A stretch of DNA of 64,000 nucleotides from Hyperoodon ampullatus (GCA_949752795.1 OX457068.1:61383582-61447581); one strand, 5' to 3'. Shown: positions 45,621 through 57,824, counted from the first letter of the stretch. Notes: generated by a model not told the origin, from the letters alone. A program made the numbers and translations.

Positions 45621-47685
45621 GATTGATCTGAAAGACACTAAGCTATAGTAGGACAGCCATTTTTACTTATTTTTCTTGTCTTTTTGGTTCAAATGAAAAT
45701 GTTTGTTTTACCAATACTTGGGGATCAGAGAATCAGCTTATAGTCTTTAGAAATTAAAAAACTCTCAAGGGCAATGTCCTAATCCTATTGCTCCAAGGAA
45801 GCATATTCCAAACTCTTCCAGACCACACTATGCTCTCCTATCTCTGAATTCTGGTTGTGTTTTTATAAGAAGTTAGCACTGATTCCATTACCTTTGGATG
45901 AGTTTGTCTGATGGCTGAGACCCACCTGGCCTTCTGAGTTGCTGGTATCACGGGCAGTGCCCAGAGAGTGCCTTGACCTCTCCAAGAATGTTTGCTATCT
46001 TCAGTAGTAAGCTCTCAATAAAGGTGTACTGATTTTGTTCTGTGGCCTTCCTGATTTAACTTGCCATGAACTGCTGCTGTCCTATAATAATAGGACACCA
46101 GCCAGGGAATGGCAACAGTGAAGGACTCATTCAAGAGGTGGTGATGGGGTGAGAGGAAGGAAGGCCAGGTAAAGTGAGGTTCTCTTACAGCATTCTTACT
46201 CCCTTCAGAGCTTCATTTGGGTCAGACCTGGTTTTCCCAAACTTTTGTGTCTTTGATAGAGTCAAGAAGATGAAAGAAGCTGTTGCATGAACAATTCAAA
46301 GCACACACATATTGACTATTCTCCCCCATGTGAGTTGAACTGAAATGAAACTCTGTCCCATGTTTGTTAAAGAGCAACGTCCAGATGTGGATGATGCGGG
46401 CAAGTATCCTGCCATGAATCCCTGTAATAATATAGCTGTTGAATCTTCACTGGAAACCCTTTTTCTCCCAGAGGAAACTAAATCTCTTGTCCCATCAGAG
46501 TAGAAACCAGCAGGGTTTTTGTTTGTTTGTTTTGTTCTGCAAGCATACACAAGTGTTCATGAATTGATTTTATGTTGTTCGTAGTGAGAAGGGGTTATTT
46601 CTACTTTTAGATCTCAGCTAGTACCTCCCCACAGGGAATTCTAGACTTTGATTCCTATGTATTTTCAGTTTATAGGCCTCTGGCTTGCCTCCTGCCTTCA
46701 CCCCCTTACCATCCACCCTACACTTTTCTTATTTACCACTCTTTGAAGTTATAGGGAAGGCGGAATCTGGGAATATTGTAGGCATCAACACAGCACTTAG
46801 AAGTCTCTACACCCCTGCCTGTGCACTCTTGTTACTTGCTTTGCAACACAAGACTATCCATGGATGTTTCTTTTGAAAACAGAGGAAAAGTGAGAGGTTC
46901 CATAAAATCAAATGACCATTGGACCTGGGGCCCTGAATTTGAGGTGGTGGGGAGTAGGGGTGGATTCCTTATCTAGAAATTTTGTATCTGTGATACGAGA
47001 CATTTTTGTCTAATAAGATCACCCCCATTTTCTCCAATGTACCTTTAGCTCATTGAGGCTGCGATTACCGAAATACCACCAGCTCCTTAAGTGGAACCTG
47101 TCTTAGAATATAGAGCTGGCAGAGAATTGAGAGCTGGAAGGGCCTTTAGAGATCCATTACTCTGCCCTTTCCTCCTACAAATGATGTTCTGCAATGAGTA
47201 GAGTTAAAGTAACTTTCAAAGATTCTCAACAGGATCCAGATTAGTACCAGAAAGCTGCTTCTGTTGCCCTCCAGCCAACTGTGTGCAGAGTACCTGTAAG
47301 TTTTGTTTTGACTCTCGACAGATTAGGAGACCTTCATTTAGGTTGAAGGTGGCTCCTGCCTGAAAGTTAGCTTCATCTCAGCCCCTCTTCTTACTATGAT
47401 TAGGCTTATAAACAAAGAGTTTTATCTCCCCAATGCTAAGGTAAAGCAACTGCATTGTTTAACTTGGAGAAGTTGAACAGCATCTCATCAAAGGTGTGGA
47501 AACAATGCCATCCTCTGGGTCTCCCACCATTAGGTAGTAATGCTCTTCCCACTCTGCTTCACCTGTTTAAATTCTACCAGCACAGCCAGACCTTACCATG
47601 GAGCCTCGCTGAGCTCTCCAGTGAGATTCTTCATCATAAAGGGCCTGCTCTACACTGTTCAACATCCCTTACCTCTTCTCTAATA
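45621..47685. other. Non-coding unique sequence
   Basis: No gene recognised. Confidence 0.5.
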
Positions 47686-47689
47686 GACA

Positions 47690-47810
47690 TTCAGCCAAGA
47701 TTCACCAATGCCTAACTGTGTGCCAGGGACTGGGACAGATGTCATGAAGGAGGTACAAATGTGTAAGACTTAATGCTTGTCATTAAGGAACTTAGGCAAT
47801 GGAGAAGGAG
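47690..47810 (+). repeat. L2 LINE relic
   Basis: 'ttcaccaatgcctaactgtgtgccagggactgggacag ... cattaaggaacttagg' follows L2 3' order. Confidence 0.65.
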
Positions 47811-47826
47811 AGAATATGCATGCTTA

Positions 47827-47852
47827 CTCACACTCACACTCACACACACACA
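47827..47852. repeat. CA-rich simple repeat
   Basis: CACTCACACT units passing into (CA)n. Confidence 0.8.
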
Positions 47853-48044
47853 GAGTTAAGTCAACATATGACAGATTTAAAAAGAAATGTGCTGGTGGTT
47901 TGGAGGGGGAGTGAACACTTCCAGCAGGGGTGAAAAGAAGAGGTCTGTTTCTGATGGAAGTGACATTAAACTTCTCCTGAAGTACAGGTCAGGTTTACTC
48001 ATAAAAGCTTCTTTCTAGATGATGTCCTTATTGCTTGATAAATG

Positions 48045-48135
48045 TTGGTCTTGACTTCTTACTAAATTTGAAGCTTTTCAAGGACAGGACCATGTTTATG
48101 ACACATAGTGTTAGCTTAATAAATAGTTGTGGAAA
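48045..48135 (+). repeat. L2 LINE 3' end relic
   Basis: 'tttgaagcttttcaaggacaggaccatgtttatgacacatagtgttagcttaataaatag' follows L2 terminus order. Confidence 0.5.
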
Positions 48136-50319
48136 TGCTGAGTTTGCCCCTAGAACTTGCAGTAACATTACCCAAGTACTGATGAAATTTAATTGACTTG
48201 AGTCTGTAGGGAAGCATATATGTTATCAAATGGATGCTACTGATTACCTTCCTTCCAGAAACCTACTTTATTCCATGATGCTCACTGAGCACATCTGTAT
48301 GCAGATTTCTAAGGTAACTTTTCCTACACTGTTCTCTATAATCAGAGGATTCTCACCCCCTTCCTCTACTCATGCTCATTGCACAGATCTCAGACAACCA
48401 CTCTCTTCCTCTCTTTTCCTTTCTTCCTCCTTCTTCTTTCCTGGTTACTCAGCCTTTTTTCTCAGGTATAACCAAGGAAGCAGTGAGCACTGATGGTATG
48501 TGCATTCCCAGTGCTTTGCACTCCATTTCAGTGTCAGCAACCAGAAAACAAGAAGCTCCCTTGAGCTTTGGCTTTTAACCCAGAGCAGTCAAGAGTTCTG
48601 AAGCTGGGGATTCAAGTGTTTTGAAGAGGAAGAATATACTCTTTGAAGAAACCCACTGCTCTAAGCCCACTTTTGCTCAGATTAAGATATGGTTTGCCTG
48701 AATTCAGGTCACCGGGGGTATACTCCTCCACAAATACAAGTTGATGGGTTTCCATAACAACAAAATTGAGCTCAGCTTCCTATAACAGAAAACCCACAGA
48801 ACAAGTCTCAGACAAGAAAGAAGTTGAGTTTTCTCATGACTAAGGAAGCCTAGAGGTAAGAAGGCCGGGACTGGTGAGGCTGCTTCACCCTGTCACCAGG
48901 ACCTGACTGTGCTTCTCCCTTTCTCCTCTGCCATCCTGACAGCAAGCCTCCTGCCCTCGTGGTTACTCTCAAGTGTAAACCCTAATTCAAATGATTGGTG
49001 CTGTGGGCATCCTGAGAAAAGAGTGAAGTGTATGGAGTATGCAGTGCCGTCTTCACAGAAGATCAAAAATAGAAGTGGGTTAGGACTGAAAGGTAGATAT
49101 GACCAGAACATATAGAGAAGAAAGGGCCTGGAAATTGTTTTCCAAAGGATGCTCTTGGAAAGGGCTAGAGTGAGAAGGAAAGTGGTTTCCTGTTACTCCA
49201 TCCAGGTCTAGGGCTGGACCGTGGGCCCACACTGGCTGCCCCGCCTGTCCAAATTAGAGCCTCTTCATGCTGCTGGAGCAGTAGGAGAGTGTGAATCTCT
49301 GCCACGGTCAGCTTGGAACTCTGTGTGTTGGCTTTCCAGCACTCTCTCTCAGACATCTTTGCATGGCCCTCGGTGACCATAGTTGGTCGTGTAATGGTTA
49401 AGGTGACACCATACTATGGCTGAGCCCATTCCATTTTTAGTTACTAAGGAAGTTTGGTTTCATCGGTTTATTTTCTGTTTCTACCCTCCTTCTACTCCTT
49501 TCTCAGCCTTTTGCAATACAGGACCTGCATGCCATTCTGGTGAGCTTAACAAAATAATACAGGGCCCAGGACGGGTGCCCAGACGTGGCCTTTCAGTGTC
49601 TCCAGCTTTTGTCCTTAGATGGGGGACAGACTGAGGCTCAGTATAGAGTGTCTGGAACTGCAGAAGCCACCCTCATCTCCCCTTCCCCAGCCCAAGACGT
49701 GCTTTTCTTTCATGTTCTTTCTGTGTGGTTTCCCTCTGCTACTTGTACATGCTTTGCACAGACATCAACTCAAAGTGAATTGCAGTATATCAAGAGTTAC
49801 CTGGGATGAGATTATTTGTCATTCAAAACCTGATAATCACTATTAATTGTTGATTTATGAACACACTGGCTTAGGACAGAATTTGACTAATGAGGCAAGG
49901 CCCTGCCCTCTAGGGAATATTCTGCTCTTAGGCAACCCAGAGTACACTTATGCAGCTGGGAAAGTCATGCATCATATTTTGTTTTGCCATTTCAACACCA
50001 AGGTTTGAAGTTTGATTTTTAGTTTATTTTTGCTGGGCAGGATTAAGGTCACAATTTCTCTATGTGGCAGGCAAAGACTGACAGTAATGAATGGATTTGG
50101 CATTGTCTTTCCTCTTTGAGTGACTCTTGCATTCTGGATTCCAAGAGAAGAAGAGATAATTCTTTCATGGGTCTATATAATCAAATGATAGTAGGAAGTG
50201 CTAGGGAAAGATAAGGATGGATATCATCATATATTATTGATTAGGACAGGTTTGGGACTGAGGTGAGATTTTTTTATTTTTAATAACAAGATCTAGACGA
50301 AGCCGAAAAGTTCATCATG
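48136..50319. other. Non-coding unique sequence
   Basis: No gene recognised; several open frames of 60-90 codons show no domain or codon signature. Confidence 0.5.
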
Positions 50320-50450
50320 ACCCACCCCTTCATGTTACAAACAAAGTTATTTAGTTACAGAAATAGGACTCGAACCCAGGATTCAATTCCCAGACCAGCA
50401 GTCTTGACAGTAAGCTCTGTCTGAGTACTATTATGCCAAGACTTTACCAA
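50320..50450 (-). repeat. MIR SINE relic
   Basis: 'aaataggactcgaacccaggattcaattcccagaccagcagtcttgac' is the reversed tRNA-like 5' part of MIR. Confidence 0.65.
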
Positions 50451-50595
50451 GGCACACGTTCTGAGAAAAGGTGCCTTAGCACCTGGTCCCTGGAGTGAGC
50501 TCTGATCTTCTGAATAAGGCCTATTTTAATTCCTTCACGATCATAGAAAACAAAGGAATTCATTAATAAATAGTAAATTTTATTAAGTAAATGGC

Positions 50596-50604
<9 letters not shown>

Positions 50605-50631
<27 letters not shown>

Positions 50632-50822
50632 GGTATGCGGGCCTCTCACTGTTGTGGCCTCTCCCGTTGCGGAGCACAGGCTCCGGACGCGCAGGCTCAG
50701 CGGCCATGGCTCACAGGCCCAGCCGCTCCGCGGCATGTGGGATCCTCCCAGACCGGGGCACGAACCCGTGTCCCCTGCATCGGCAGGCAGACTCTCAACC
50801 ACTGCGCCACCAGGGAAGCCCC
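50605..50822 (-). mobile_element. CHR-type SINE (about 200-bp form), young
   Basis: T run of 29 (50601-50629), then GCGGTATGCGGGCCTCTCAC, ending CAGGGAAGCC. The exact duplication ATGGCTCAGGTTTT lies at 50591-50604 and 50823-50836. The long unbroken tail suggests recent insertion. Confidence 0.95.
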
Positions 50823-51224
50823 ATGGCTCAGGTTTTGACTGATATCATTACTGTGCCGTAAATGTGTGCATCAAATTGATTTGAATATAATGTGGAAATT
50901 CATGATGAAGAAATATGGTCTACTGCGTCTCCAACTTAGCAATCAAAGATCCCTGATAGAATGGGGTCTCCTCAGAGGAAAGCACGGGAAATATTTGACC
51001 CCTATAATTCCCCTCACTCCATTATGCTCTAGAATGACAGCTCTCCAAGCAGTTCTCCTGACTTCAGAAATATAGTCAGGAACCAATCTCCAAAGGATGG
51101 ATGGGGTTTCATTTGGTGACTCAGGGAAATATAATAAATCTTTTTTTCTAGTCAAAAGAACATTAGTAGCAAGTGGAGGGTACAGGTCGCTCAGCTAACC
51201 AGTGAGTCAATGAATAATTATACA

Positions 51225-51350
51225 CAGGACACTGAACAGTGTGTCCAGCCCTATGCTAAACTCCATGGGAATTTAAGAGCAAACATGACTCTAGGCCTCA
51301 AGGGGCTCACAGCATTATTTAGAAGAAAAAAAGATATAAACACATAAAAA
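51225..51350 (+). repeat. L2 LINE relic
   Basis: 'ccagccctatgctaaactccatgggaatttaagagcaaacatgactctaggcctcaaggggctcacag' follows L2 order (total, duration, 'aaggagctcacag'). Confidence 0.6.
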
Positions 51351-51374
51351 TAATAGTAAATAATTAAGCGCTTG

Positions 51375-51870
51375 TGTTAGAGTTCTCCAGAGAAACAAAA
51401 CCAATAGAATATACACCCACATAAAGATAGAGATCTGTTCTGAGGAATTGGCTCACAGGATTATGGACACCGAGAAGTCCACGATCTGCTATCTACAAGC
51501 TGGAGGCTCAGGAAAGCCGGTGGTGGATATAGTTCCAGTCCAAACCCGAGGTCCTGAGAACCAGACGAGCCAATGGTGCATTTTCAGTCCAAGTCCGAGG
51601 GCCTGAGGCCAAGGAGTGCTGATGTCCGAGGGCAGGAGAGGATGGATGCTCCAGCTTAAGTGAAGAGCAGATCCACCCTTCCTCAGCCTTTTTGTTCTCT
51701 TCAGGTCCTCAGCAGATTGGATGATGCTCACTCACGTGGATGATGGTGATCTTTACTCAGTCTGTAGATTCAAATGCTAATCTCTTCCAGAAAGACCCTC
51801 ACAGACATACGCATAAATAATGGTTTGCCAACCCTCTGGCAGCCCTTCTTAGCCCAGTCAAATTGGCATC
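51375..51870. repeat. Dispersed mammalian repeat, family not assigned
   Basis: 'gttagagttctccagagaaacaaaaccaatagaatata ... ggaattggctcacaggattatgg ... caaatgctaatctcttccagaaagaccctcacagacatac ... gcccagtcaaattggc' matches a high-copy mammalian repeat I recall but cannot classify. No target duplication or poly-A was found. Confidence 0.6.
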
Positions 51871-52104
51871 ACAGGACTCAAATGTTCAGTATTGACTATT
51901 AATAGCAGTCAGATGTCAGACGAGGATAAAAGATGTTGAACAATAAAGAATCCAGAGCAGGCTTCGGGCAGACACCAGAGCTGGGCTGTACTTGAACAGA
52001 ATGTGGTTGAAGCAGGAAAAAGGGAAGCTTGGGGAAAATTACCCATGGGCACCTGCTCCCAATGACGGAGTGCCCTGGGGGAGGCACTTCACTCCTTTAG
52101 CTCA
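51871..52104. other. Non-coding unique sequence
   Basis: No gene recognised. Confidence 0.5.
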
Positions 52105-52220
52105 TTCTGTCCTCCTGATACCCCCACAAGGGAGCTGTGATAATCCTCATTTTACAGATGAGGAAACAGGGTCAAAGGATAGACAGGTGTTCCTTATCAC
52201 CCAGTTAGCAAGTATGAGTT
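52105..52220 (-). repeat. MIR SINE relic
   Basis: 'ctgtgataatcctcattttacagatgaggaaacaggg' is the well-preserved reverse MIR core end. Confidence 0.7.
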
Positions 52221-52439
52221 AAGATCCCAACTCTGACTGGATGACTCTGAGAAGTGTCCTCTCCACCACTCTCCTTCCCTTTCCAGTTATCCCATTGATG
52301 CATTTCTCAGTCCAAACAAACACTTGTTCTTTTCTGATCTTCAATTTCCAGCCTGATTTGAGTTTGTGTGACTAGGAATTCCATGACGAAATGTTCCTTA
52401 CAGTTTTCTCATAGAAAAAACTTCAATGCCCGCCTCGCC

Positions 52440-52560
52440 TAAATGCTTCTTTCTTTCTTTTTCCTTCCTCCTTTCCTCTTCCCCTTGCTCCCTCCCTCCC
52501 TCCCTCCCTCCCTCCCTCTCTTCCTTCCTTTCTTTCTATCTTTCTTTCTTTCTTTCTACC
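52440..52560 (+). repeat. Pyrimidine tract (TTTC/CCCT/TTCC)n
   Basis: About 120 bases of almost pure C/T, with a (CCCT)n core at 52489-52517 flanked by TTTC/TTCC units. Such tracts can form intramolecular triplexes and vary in length. Confidence 0.9.
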
Positions 52561-52774
52561 TACAAATTTTTATTAATTTCTTTTCAAACACTCAAATTTC
52601 CTAAACATAATTTTTATAAATATGATCCCAGTCCAGGTCAATGGAATCAGATATTGAGACACCACCTCATGTCTGCAGATGAAGCGTAAATTGGCGTTGC
52701 CCCATTTGGGGGTATGGGATAAAGTGTCCAAAAAACAGCCCAAACATGGGAGGATATTTTCAGAGCAGTCAATA

Positions 52775-52990
52775 AAAGGTTGAATGAGCTCTAAATCATG
52801 TTAAGGAATCTGTATTTAAATCTCAACTTTACTATTAAATTCTCTCAACCTCAGAGAAGTCATTTGAACCCTTTATGTGGCACTTTCTTCAAGTATAAAA
52901 TGGGACTGATACTTCCTTCCTTAATGAACTTTACAGGGGTTTTGGGAGGCATGAGAGGTAATGTATGTGTGAAAGCTGTTCCATAAACTG
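52775..52990 (+). repeat. MIR SINE relic
   Basis: 'ctcaacctcagagaagtcatttgaacccttt ... ttcaagtataaaatgggactgatacttccttccttaatgaac..tttacaggggttttgggagg' follows MIR order. Confidence 0.7.
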
Positions 52991-53269
52991 AAATCCACTC
53001 TGGGCCCCATGACACTTGCTGAATGAGCTGTTTTGCTGGTTCCTGGACCTTATGACTACGGGCCAACTTGTCAACTCATTGACTACACCATACTCTACTA
53101 TTTGATTCTAGGGAACCCCCATCACAGGAAGAAATTAATAGATGTAATGGCTTGGTGGTAGCCCCATTCTCCAGAGAACTTCCTGAATGTCCCTCTGAGT
53201 GGACACCAGGGGAAGGACATCTTCCCCAGGAAACTGAGTGAGGTAGAAGGAGCTTGGACCAGGACACCT

Positions 53270-53360
53270 ATAAGCCTGTTGAGCAATCAGGGTGACTTTG
53301 CACCAGCCCTTTCTCTCTAGGCCTCAGTTTCCTTATTTGTAAAATGAAGGGTAATTGACT
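53270..53360 (+). repeat. MIR SINE relic
   Basis: 'gggtgactttgcaccagccctttctctctaggcctcagtttccttatttgtaaaatgaaggg' is MIR core. Confidence 0.75.
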
Positions 53361-55039
53361 TACCTGGTGGTTTTTGAATGGTGCTCTGCAAGAGCTCTGT
53401 GGGGCCCCCTTTGGGGTCACCGCCTGGGGAGAGGTGGTTTGGTACAGGTAATTGGGAGCAGCTCCAGCCCTCTGATCCCAGAGCGGCTCAGCTCTTATCT
53501 TCTTTGTTTGTTTATGTTCCAACTGAGATTTCATTTAAACCAAGAACTACAAAGCTTAATTTTTTTTTTTTTTTAAGCACAGGGCCAGGTGATATTTAAA
53601 TGCCTGACTCTCTGGTACTACAATCCAGTTAAAGAGTGAGTTAGCTTCCACCTCCATCCCCCATCCATGTGCAGGTGCAAGGGCTTCAATGCTCCCTTCC
53701 TCCCTGCCCATCCCAGTGGGAAGGCTGGAGCTCTGACTCCTGGCCTCGGGATTTCTGAGTCCCCCACACTCTCCAGCCTCCCCCCGGCTCTCACGGTCTT
53801 CCTCCTGCAGCAGAGGCTGTGAGGTGCGGCGGGGCTCTTTGCTTTTACCTCTGCACTCAAAGCCAGTGCACAGGAGGGCTCTGGGGTGCCGTGCTTCCAG
53901 GGGACGAATGCAGCATTCAGCGTGACTTCTGGGACTACCAGGAGCCAGGGTTGGAGAAGGAGCAGGAGAGGAAAAGCAGCCAGAATGTGGCAGCCGTTGC
54001 TGCAGCAGGCTTGTGTCTCGGCTAGAAAGCCTCACAGTGCTCACGTGCCCTTACATGGACTTGTTCACCATGGCCTGCCTGGAGCATTCTGCCCTCCGTT
54101 TGTATTTTTGGAGGACTTAGTAAAGTAAATTAGATGTTTGAAAGCCAGAATCCTTCCCAGTGCTGCTGAGCCATCCATACTTTCCTCTCAATAAACAGTT
54201 GTCAGAGAATTTGATTAAATGAACACCCCCCACACACAATCTATTTCAAAATAATAATCCACAGGACAGCCTGTACTTCTGCGTGATGTGTGTTTGCATT
54301 TGGATCTGGTCGTCATGCTCTGGTTGTGCTTCCTGGGGACATGCACTTGTTTGTCAGGGTGAGAGCCTCAGCCGGAGGAAGAGGGGGCCAGGCCCTCTTA
54401 ATAAAAGGCTTCCTCAGCCTTGGCGCAAGGCGAGTCCTTCTGAGGGAGGGCCCCAGTGCAAAGACCACTTGACTGGGAGTCAACAGACATGGAATTTATC
54501 CTCCCTGACCACGAACGAGCCATTAGGCCTCCAGGAAATGGAAAAGAGTGCTTTGGGAGGCATGGGTGCCTCATCGTTAGAAATGCTGAAGCAGGGATGG
54601 TTGGCCATTGCTCAGAAATGCTGAGGAAAGAAACCAGCAGCGGGTAAATTGTTGGGTCAAATAGCCTCAAATGTTCTTTCCAACAGAACATTTCCAGTTT
54701 TGGCCATTTTGCTCAACTCTACCTAATCACAAAATGATGTATATAAAAATATTTGACTACTACAATATGGCATGGAAGTGTGAGAGTTTGTGTTCTGGCT
54801 ATCAACATTAAACCTGAGATGTCTGAGGTACATGCCACTGGACTAGACCTCCAAATAGCCTCAGCACAATCTTAGTGGAAACTCTACTTTTCCTGGAGCA
54901 ATTAGCTGAGATTATGGTGGTTAACAGCTAACTCTTTCTCTAAGGCCAAATACCTGCCAGCCCCACTTTGGATTCCTTCGGAGATAAAGAAGAAACATAG
55001 GCAGCATAGCCGTCCCAGTGTCCCTTTTTGTGTTCATGT
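53361..55039. other. Non-coding, moderately GC-rich then unique sequence
   Basis: 53,640-54,060 is richer in G+C than the surroundings and has a 162-codon minus frame (53556-54044) that is low-complexity and begins inside a T run. A T run at 53557-53575 may mark an old minus-strand retrocopy. No gene confirmed. Confidence 0.45.
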
Positions 55040-55185
55040 ATTTAACTACACCTGTCCCTGCACTAGACCATGCATTTCACAAGGTCAGGCCATGCCCACA
55101 TCATTCCCACCGTGTTCCCATCATCTAGCCCACAGGGTCTCACATGGAGCTAGTTCTTGGTTTTATTCGTTGAATAAAAATATGA
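55040..55185 (+). repeat. L2 LINE 3' end relic
   Basis: 'cactagaccatgcatttcacaaggtcaggccatgcc ... tctagcccacagggtctcacatggagctagttcttgg' follows L2 terminus order. Confidence 0.6.
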
Positions 55186-55336
55186 TACACTAAGAGAATT
55201 AAGAGGTTAACTATAGGGTCCTGATTCTACATATACTTGATAAGTGTTCATTTCCGTTATATCCTTGCTTGCATGTCATTTTCTCAGAAAGAGCATCCCT
55301 GACCAGCCTGTCTCAGACAAATCTTTCCACTTTTTC

Positions 55337-55539
55337 TTTTTTTTTTTGCGGTACGCGGGCCTCTCACTGTCGTGGCCTCTCCCGTTGCGGAGCACAGGCT
55401 CCGGACGCGCAGGCCCAGCGGCCATGGCCCACGGGCCCAGCCGCTCCACGGCATGTGGGATCTTCCCAGACCGGGGCATGAACCCGCATCCCCTGCATCA
55501 GCAGGCGGACTCCCAACCGCTGTGCCACCAGGGAAGCCC
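55337..55539 (-). mobile_element. CHR-type SINE (about 200-bp form)
   Basis: Short T run, then GCGGTACGCGGGCCTCTCAC, ending CCAGGGAAGCCC. Flanks share only ATCTTT, so the duplication is not clean and the insertion is probably older. Confidence 0.9.
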
Positions 55540-55605
55540 TCCATCTTTAATCTTTAAACTTTGTCTTTACATCCTGTTTTATTTTTCTTAATAATTAATG
55601 GAATT

Positions 55606-55725
55606 TGATTAATTAGTATACATGTACGTGTATATACTACATGTACTTGTACGTAAATATACGTGTTTGTATATATCAGATATATGTATGTATGTGTACA
55701 CATATATATAGATATAAATGTAGGT
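55606..55725. repeat. Low-complexity TA/TG/TACG tract
   Basis: Repeated TATGTA, TACGTG and TACATG units form a mostly alternating purine-pyrimidine stretch with several short palindromes. Confidence 0.75.
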
Positions 55726-55744
55726 TTTTGTTTGTTTTTCTCTT

Positions 55745-55850
55745 TTCCCCCTCTAGAGTGTAAGCTTCATCCCAAGATCCTAGAAGGTGGCCCAACATAC
55801 AGTAGTTCCCCAAAATATCTCTTGAATGAATGAATGAATAACAGAATGTT
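55745..55850 (+). repeat. L2 LINE 3' end relic
   Basis: 'ctctagagtgtaagcttcatcccaag ... cccaacatacagtag' ending in GAATGAATGAATGAATA is an L2 terminus. Confidence 0.65.
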
Positions 55851-56354
55851 TGTGAGACAAGATGGAGTTGAGTTGGGTCTTACAGACTGATTAGAATGTG
55901 GCCAAGTCCAACAGGAGAGGGAGAATCCTGAAGATGAGGGGGAAGCAAGATCAAAAGCAGATTAGGGAAAAGGAGCCTAGCAAGAGCCCAGCAGTTAAAG
56001 TAGCTTCTATGCTGATTTATCATCATCTGGGTGGCTGGCAGTCATCAGTGGTTGTCCACTGTGGTTTGTAGCTTCTGCCAGCACCAGCCATGAAGGTCCC
56101 TGCCACATGTGTTAGACCAGCCCTCAAGGACAACAGCCACTTACTGGCAGTCTGGAAAGCTCCTCCACTCAGGCTTCCCTGGAGCTTATGCCTTAAGAAT
56201 ATAATAATAGATTAGTTGCCACCTAGTTCCCAGCATTGGCATAGTCACCTTAACTTTTCTCAGATGACTTGCTTGCCTGGCCATAGTTCTCCAGTGTTCC
56301 CCTTTGTTCTCATATATACTACAGTATACTAAAACATTACCAATAGTAACCAGG
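55851..56354. other. Non-coding unique sequence
   Basis: No gene recognised. Confidence 0.5.
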
Positions 56355-56485
56355 ATATGGTGTAGTGGAAGCTGAGCAGAACTGACAAGTCTGAGGTCTA
56401 GGCTTCAGTCCTCACTCTATCATTAACTAGCTAGGTGACCTCTCTGGTTTTCGGCTTCCTTATTCATAAAAGGATATGATTGGGC
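56355..56485 (+). repeat. MIR SINE relic
   Basis: 'ggtgtagtggaagctgagcagaactgacaagtctgaggtctaggcttcagtcctcactctatcattaactagctaggtgacc' covers the MIR 5' and core. Confidence 0.7.
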
Positions 56486-57121
56486 TATGTCAATTTTAAG
56501 ACATTTTAATCCTCAAATTAATCTTCAAATTCTACAGTCTTTTTTTCTTTCATAATAAAGTCAACCCTTGATTTATAAACAAAGGCAATTCCCAAAGTCT
56601 ACTGGCAGACCAGTGGTGAAGAACCTACTTATAATATAACAATGGGTCAGTTCCCAGGGTAGCTAGCAAAACTTGCACACACTATTTGAAAGGGAAAGTA
56701 GTTGAACTCTCTTACTGCTAGCCCAGTGGACTCCAGCATGACTGACTGGTGGGTGTCAAGGGTTAAACTCCTCTGAGGCTAGCCTTGTGAGCCTTGAGCA
56801 GGAGGGGGCCAGACACTGTCTGATGGGACTGGGCGGGGGTTCCATTAGCAGCCAGTCTTAGAGTGGCCATGTTAGAAGGGCTAAAGGCAGAGCAGAAGGG
56901 ATGCGTGGAGCACTCCCAAATGAAGGCCGGTGCACTAGGGAGGCCCACAGTCAAAAGAACAAAAATACTTCGCTTGCATTACAACTTCTGAAATGCCCAT
57001 ACATTTTTTTGTCATCATAGTTTAGATGCTAAATGTTGTAAGGGATCCCCTCAAAAGATTTACAGTCCAGGAGGGAGGACAGTAGCAAGTAACTGTACTG
57101 TAAGGCTGACTGGGCTAAGCC
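56486..57121. other. Non-coding unique sequence
   Basis: No gene recognised. Confidence 0.5.
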
Positions 57122-57129
57122 CTTTAGGA

Positions 57130-57361
57130 CAGGGGTCCCCAACCCCCAGGCCATGGACCAGTACCAGTCCATGGCCTCTTAGGAGCTGGGCCTCACAGCA
57201 GGAGGTGAGCGGTGGAAGAGCTAGTGAAGCTTCATCTGCCGCTCCCCATGGCTCGCATTACCACCTGAACCACGACCACCCCCCCTGCCTCCACCCCCGT
57301 CCGTGGAAAAATTGTCTTCCATGAAACCGGTTCCTGGTGCCAAAAACGTTGGGGACTGCTG
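57130..57361 (+). mobile_element. 232-bp non-autonomous hAT element
   Basis: Ends CAGGGGTCCCCAACC and GGTTGGGGACTGCTG... in inverse orientation to the 16.5-kb copy (here the 'aggtgagcggtgg' end comes first). The exact duplication CTTTAGGA lies at 57122-57129 and 57362-57369. Compared with the 610-bp copy, most of the interior is missing. Confidence 0.9.
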
Positions 57362-57369
57362 CTTTAGGA

Positions 57370-57824
57370 TATACAGAACAATATTATGGGAGCCCAGCGG
57401 ATGGGGGGATAAATGGCAGGGTGAGGGTTTATGAAGGAGGCAGCGTTAGATTTGACTTGTGCCAGATGGAAAACAGGTTTGCAAGGGTGACAGAGAATGG
57501 CTTTCCAGGTTAGAGGGAACAGTGTGACCAGTGTCACATGTGGAGGCTCCTTTGTGATGCCAAGGTCTACTATGGGGCATGAATTTTAGGACTTGAGTTT
57601 GGAAGGATTGATTAGCCAGGCAGAGGAGTTTGAACTCTATGAGTCAAAAAGAACCAGAAAAGACTTATAAACATAAGAGAGACTCAGACATTTTATTCCA
57701 GTTACTTTGCTGTGTAAAAATAAAATAAAGAGGTTTAAAGTGGTCTTGTTCTCCAAGTGCTTATAGATTTGTAAAGAGCACATACACATGGAGAGATAAA
57801 AAAAAGAAAATATAAGCTATCTCT
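57370..57824. other. Non-coding unique sequence
   Basis: No gene recognised. Confidence 0.5.

Noticed and set aside
53364..53423. Minus-strand 60-nt exon candidate with a perfect donor (CAG|GTAAGT)
   Set aside because: The donor lies at the edge of a MIR relic and the acceptor is only moderate. It is open for 20 codons, but chance is the simpler explanation without transcript data.
53556..54044. 162-codon frame on the - strand
   Set aside because: Ends in a lysine run encoded by a simple T tract; low-complexity S/P/R composition from moderate GC content.
53640..54060. CpG island promoter
   Set aside because: GC is raised but CpG dinucleotides are few, and no TATA or initiator arrangement is evident.
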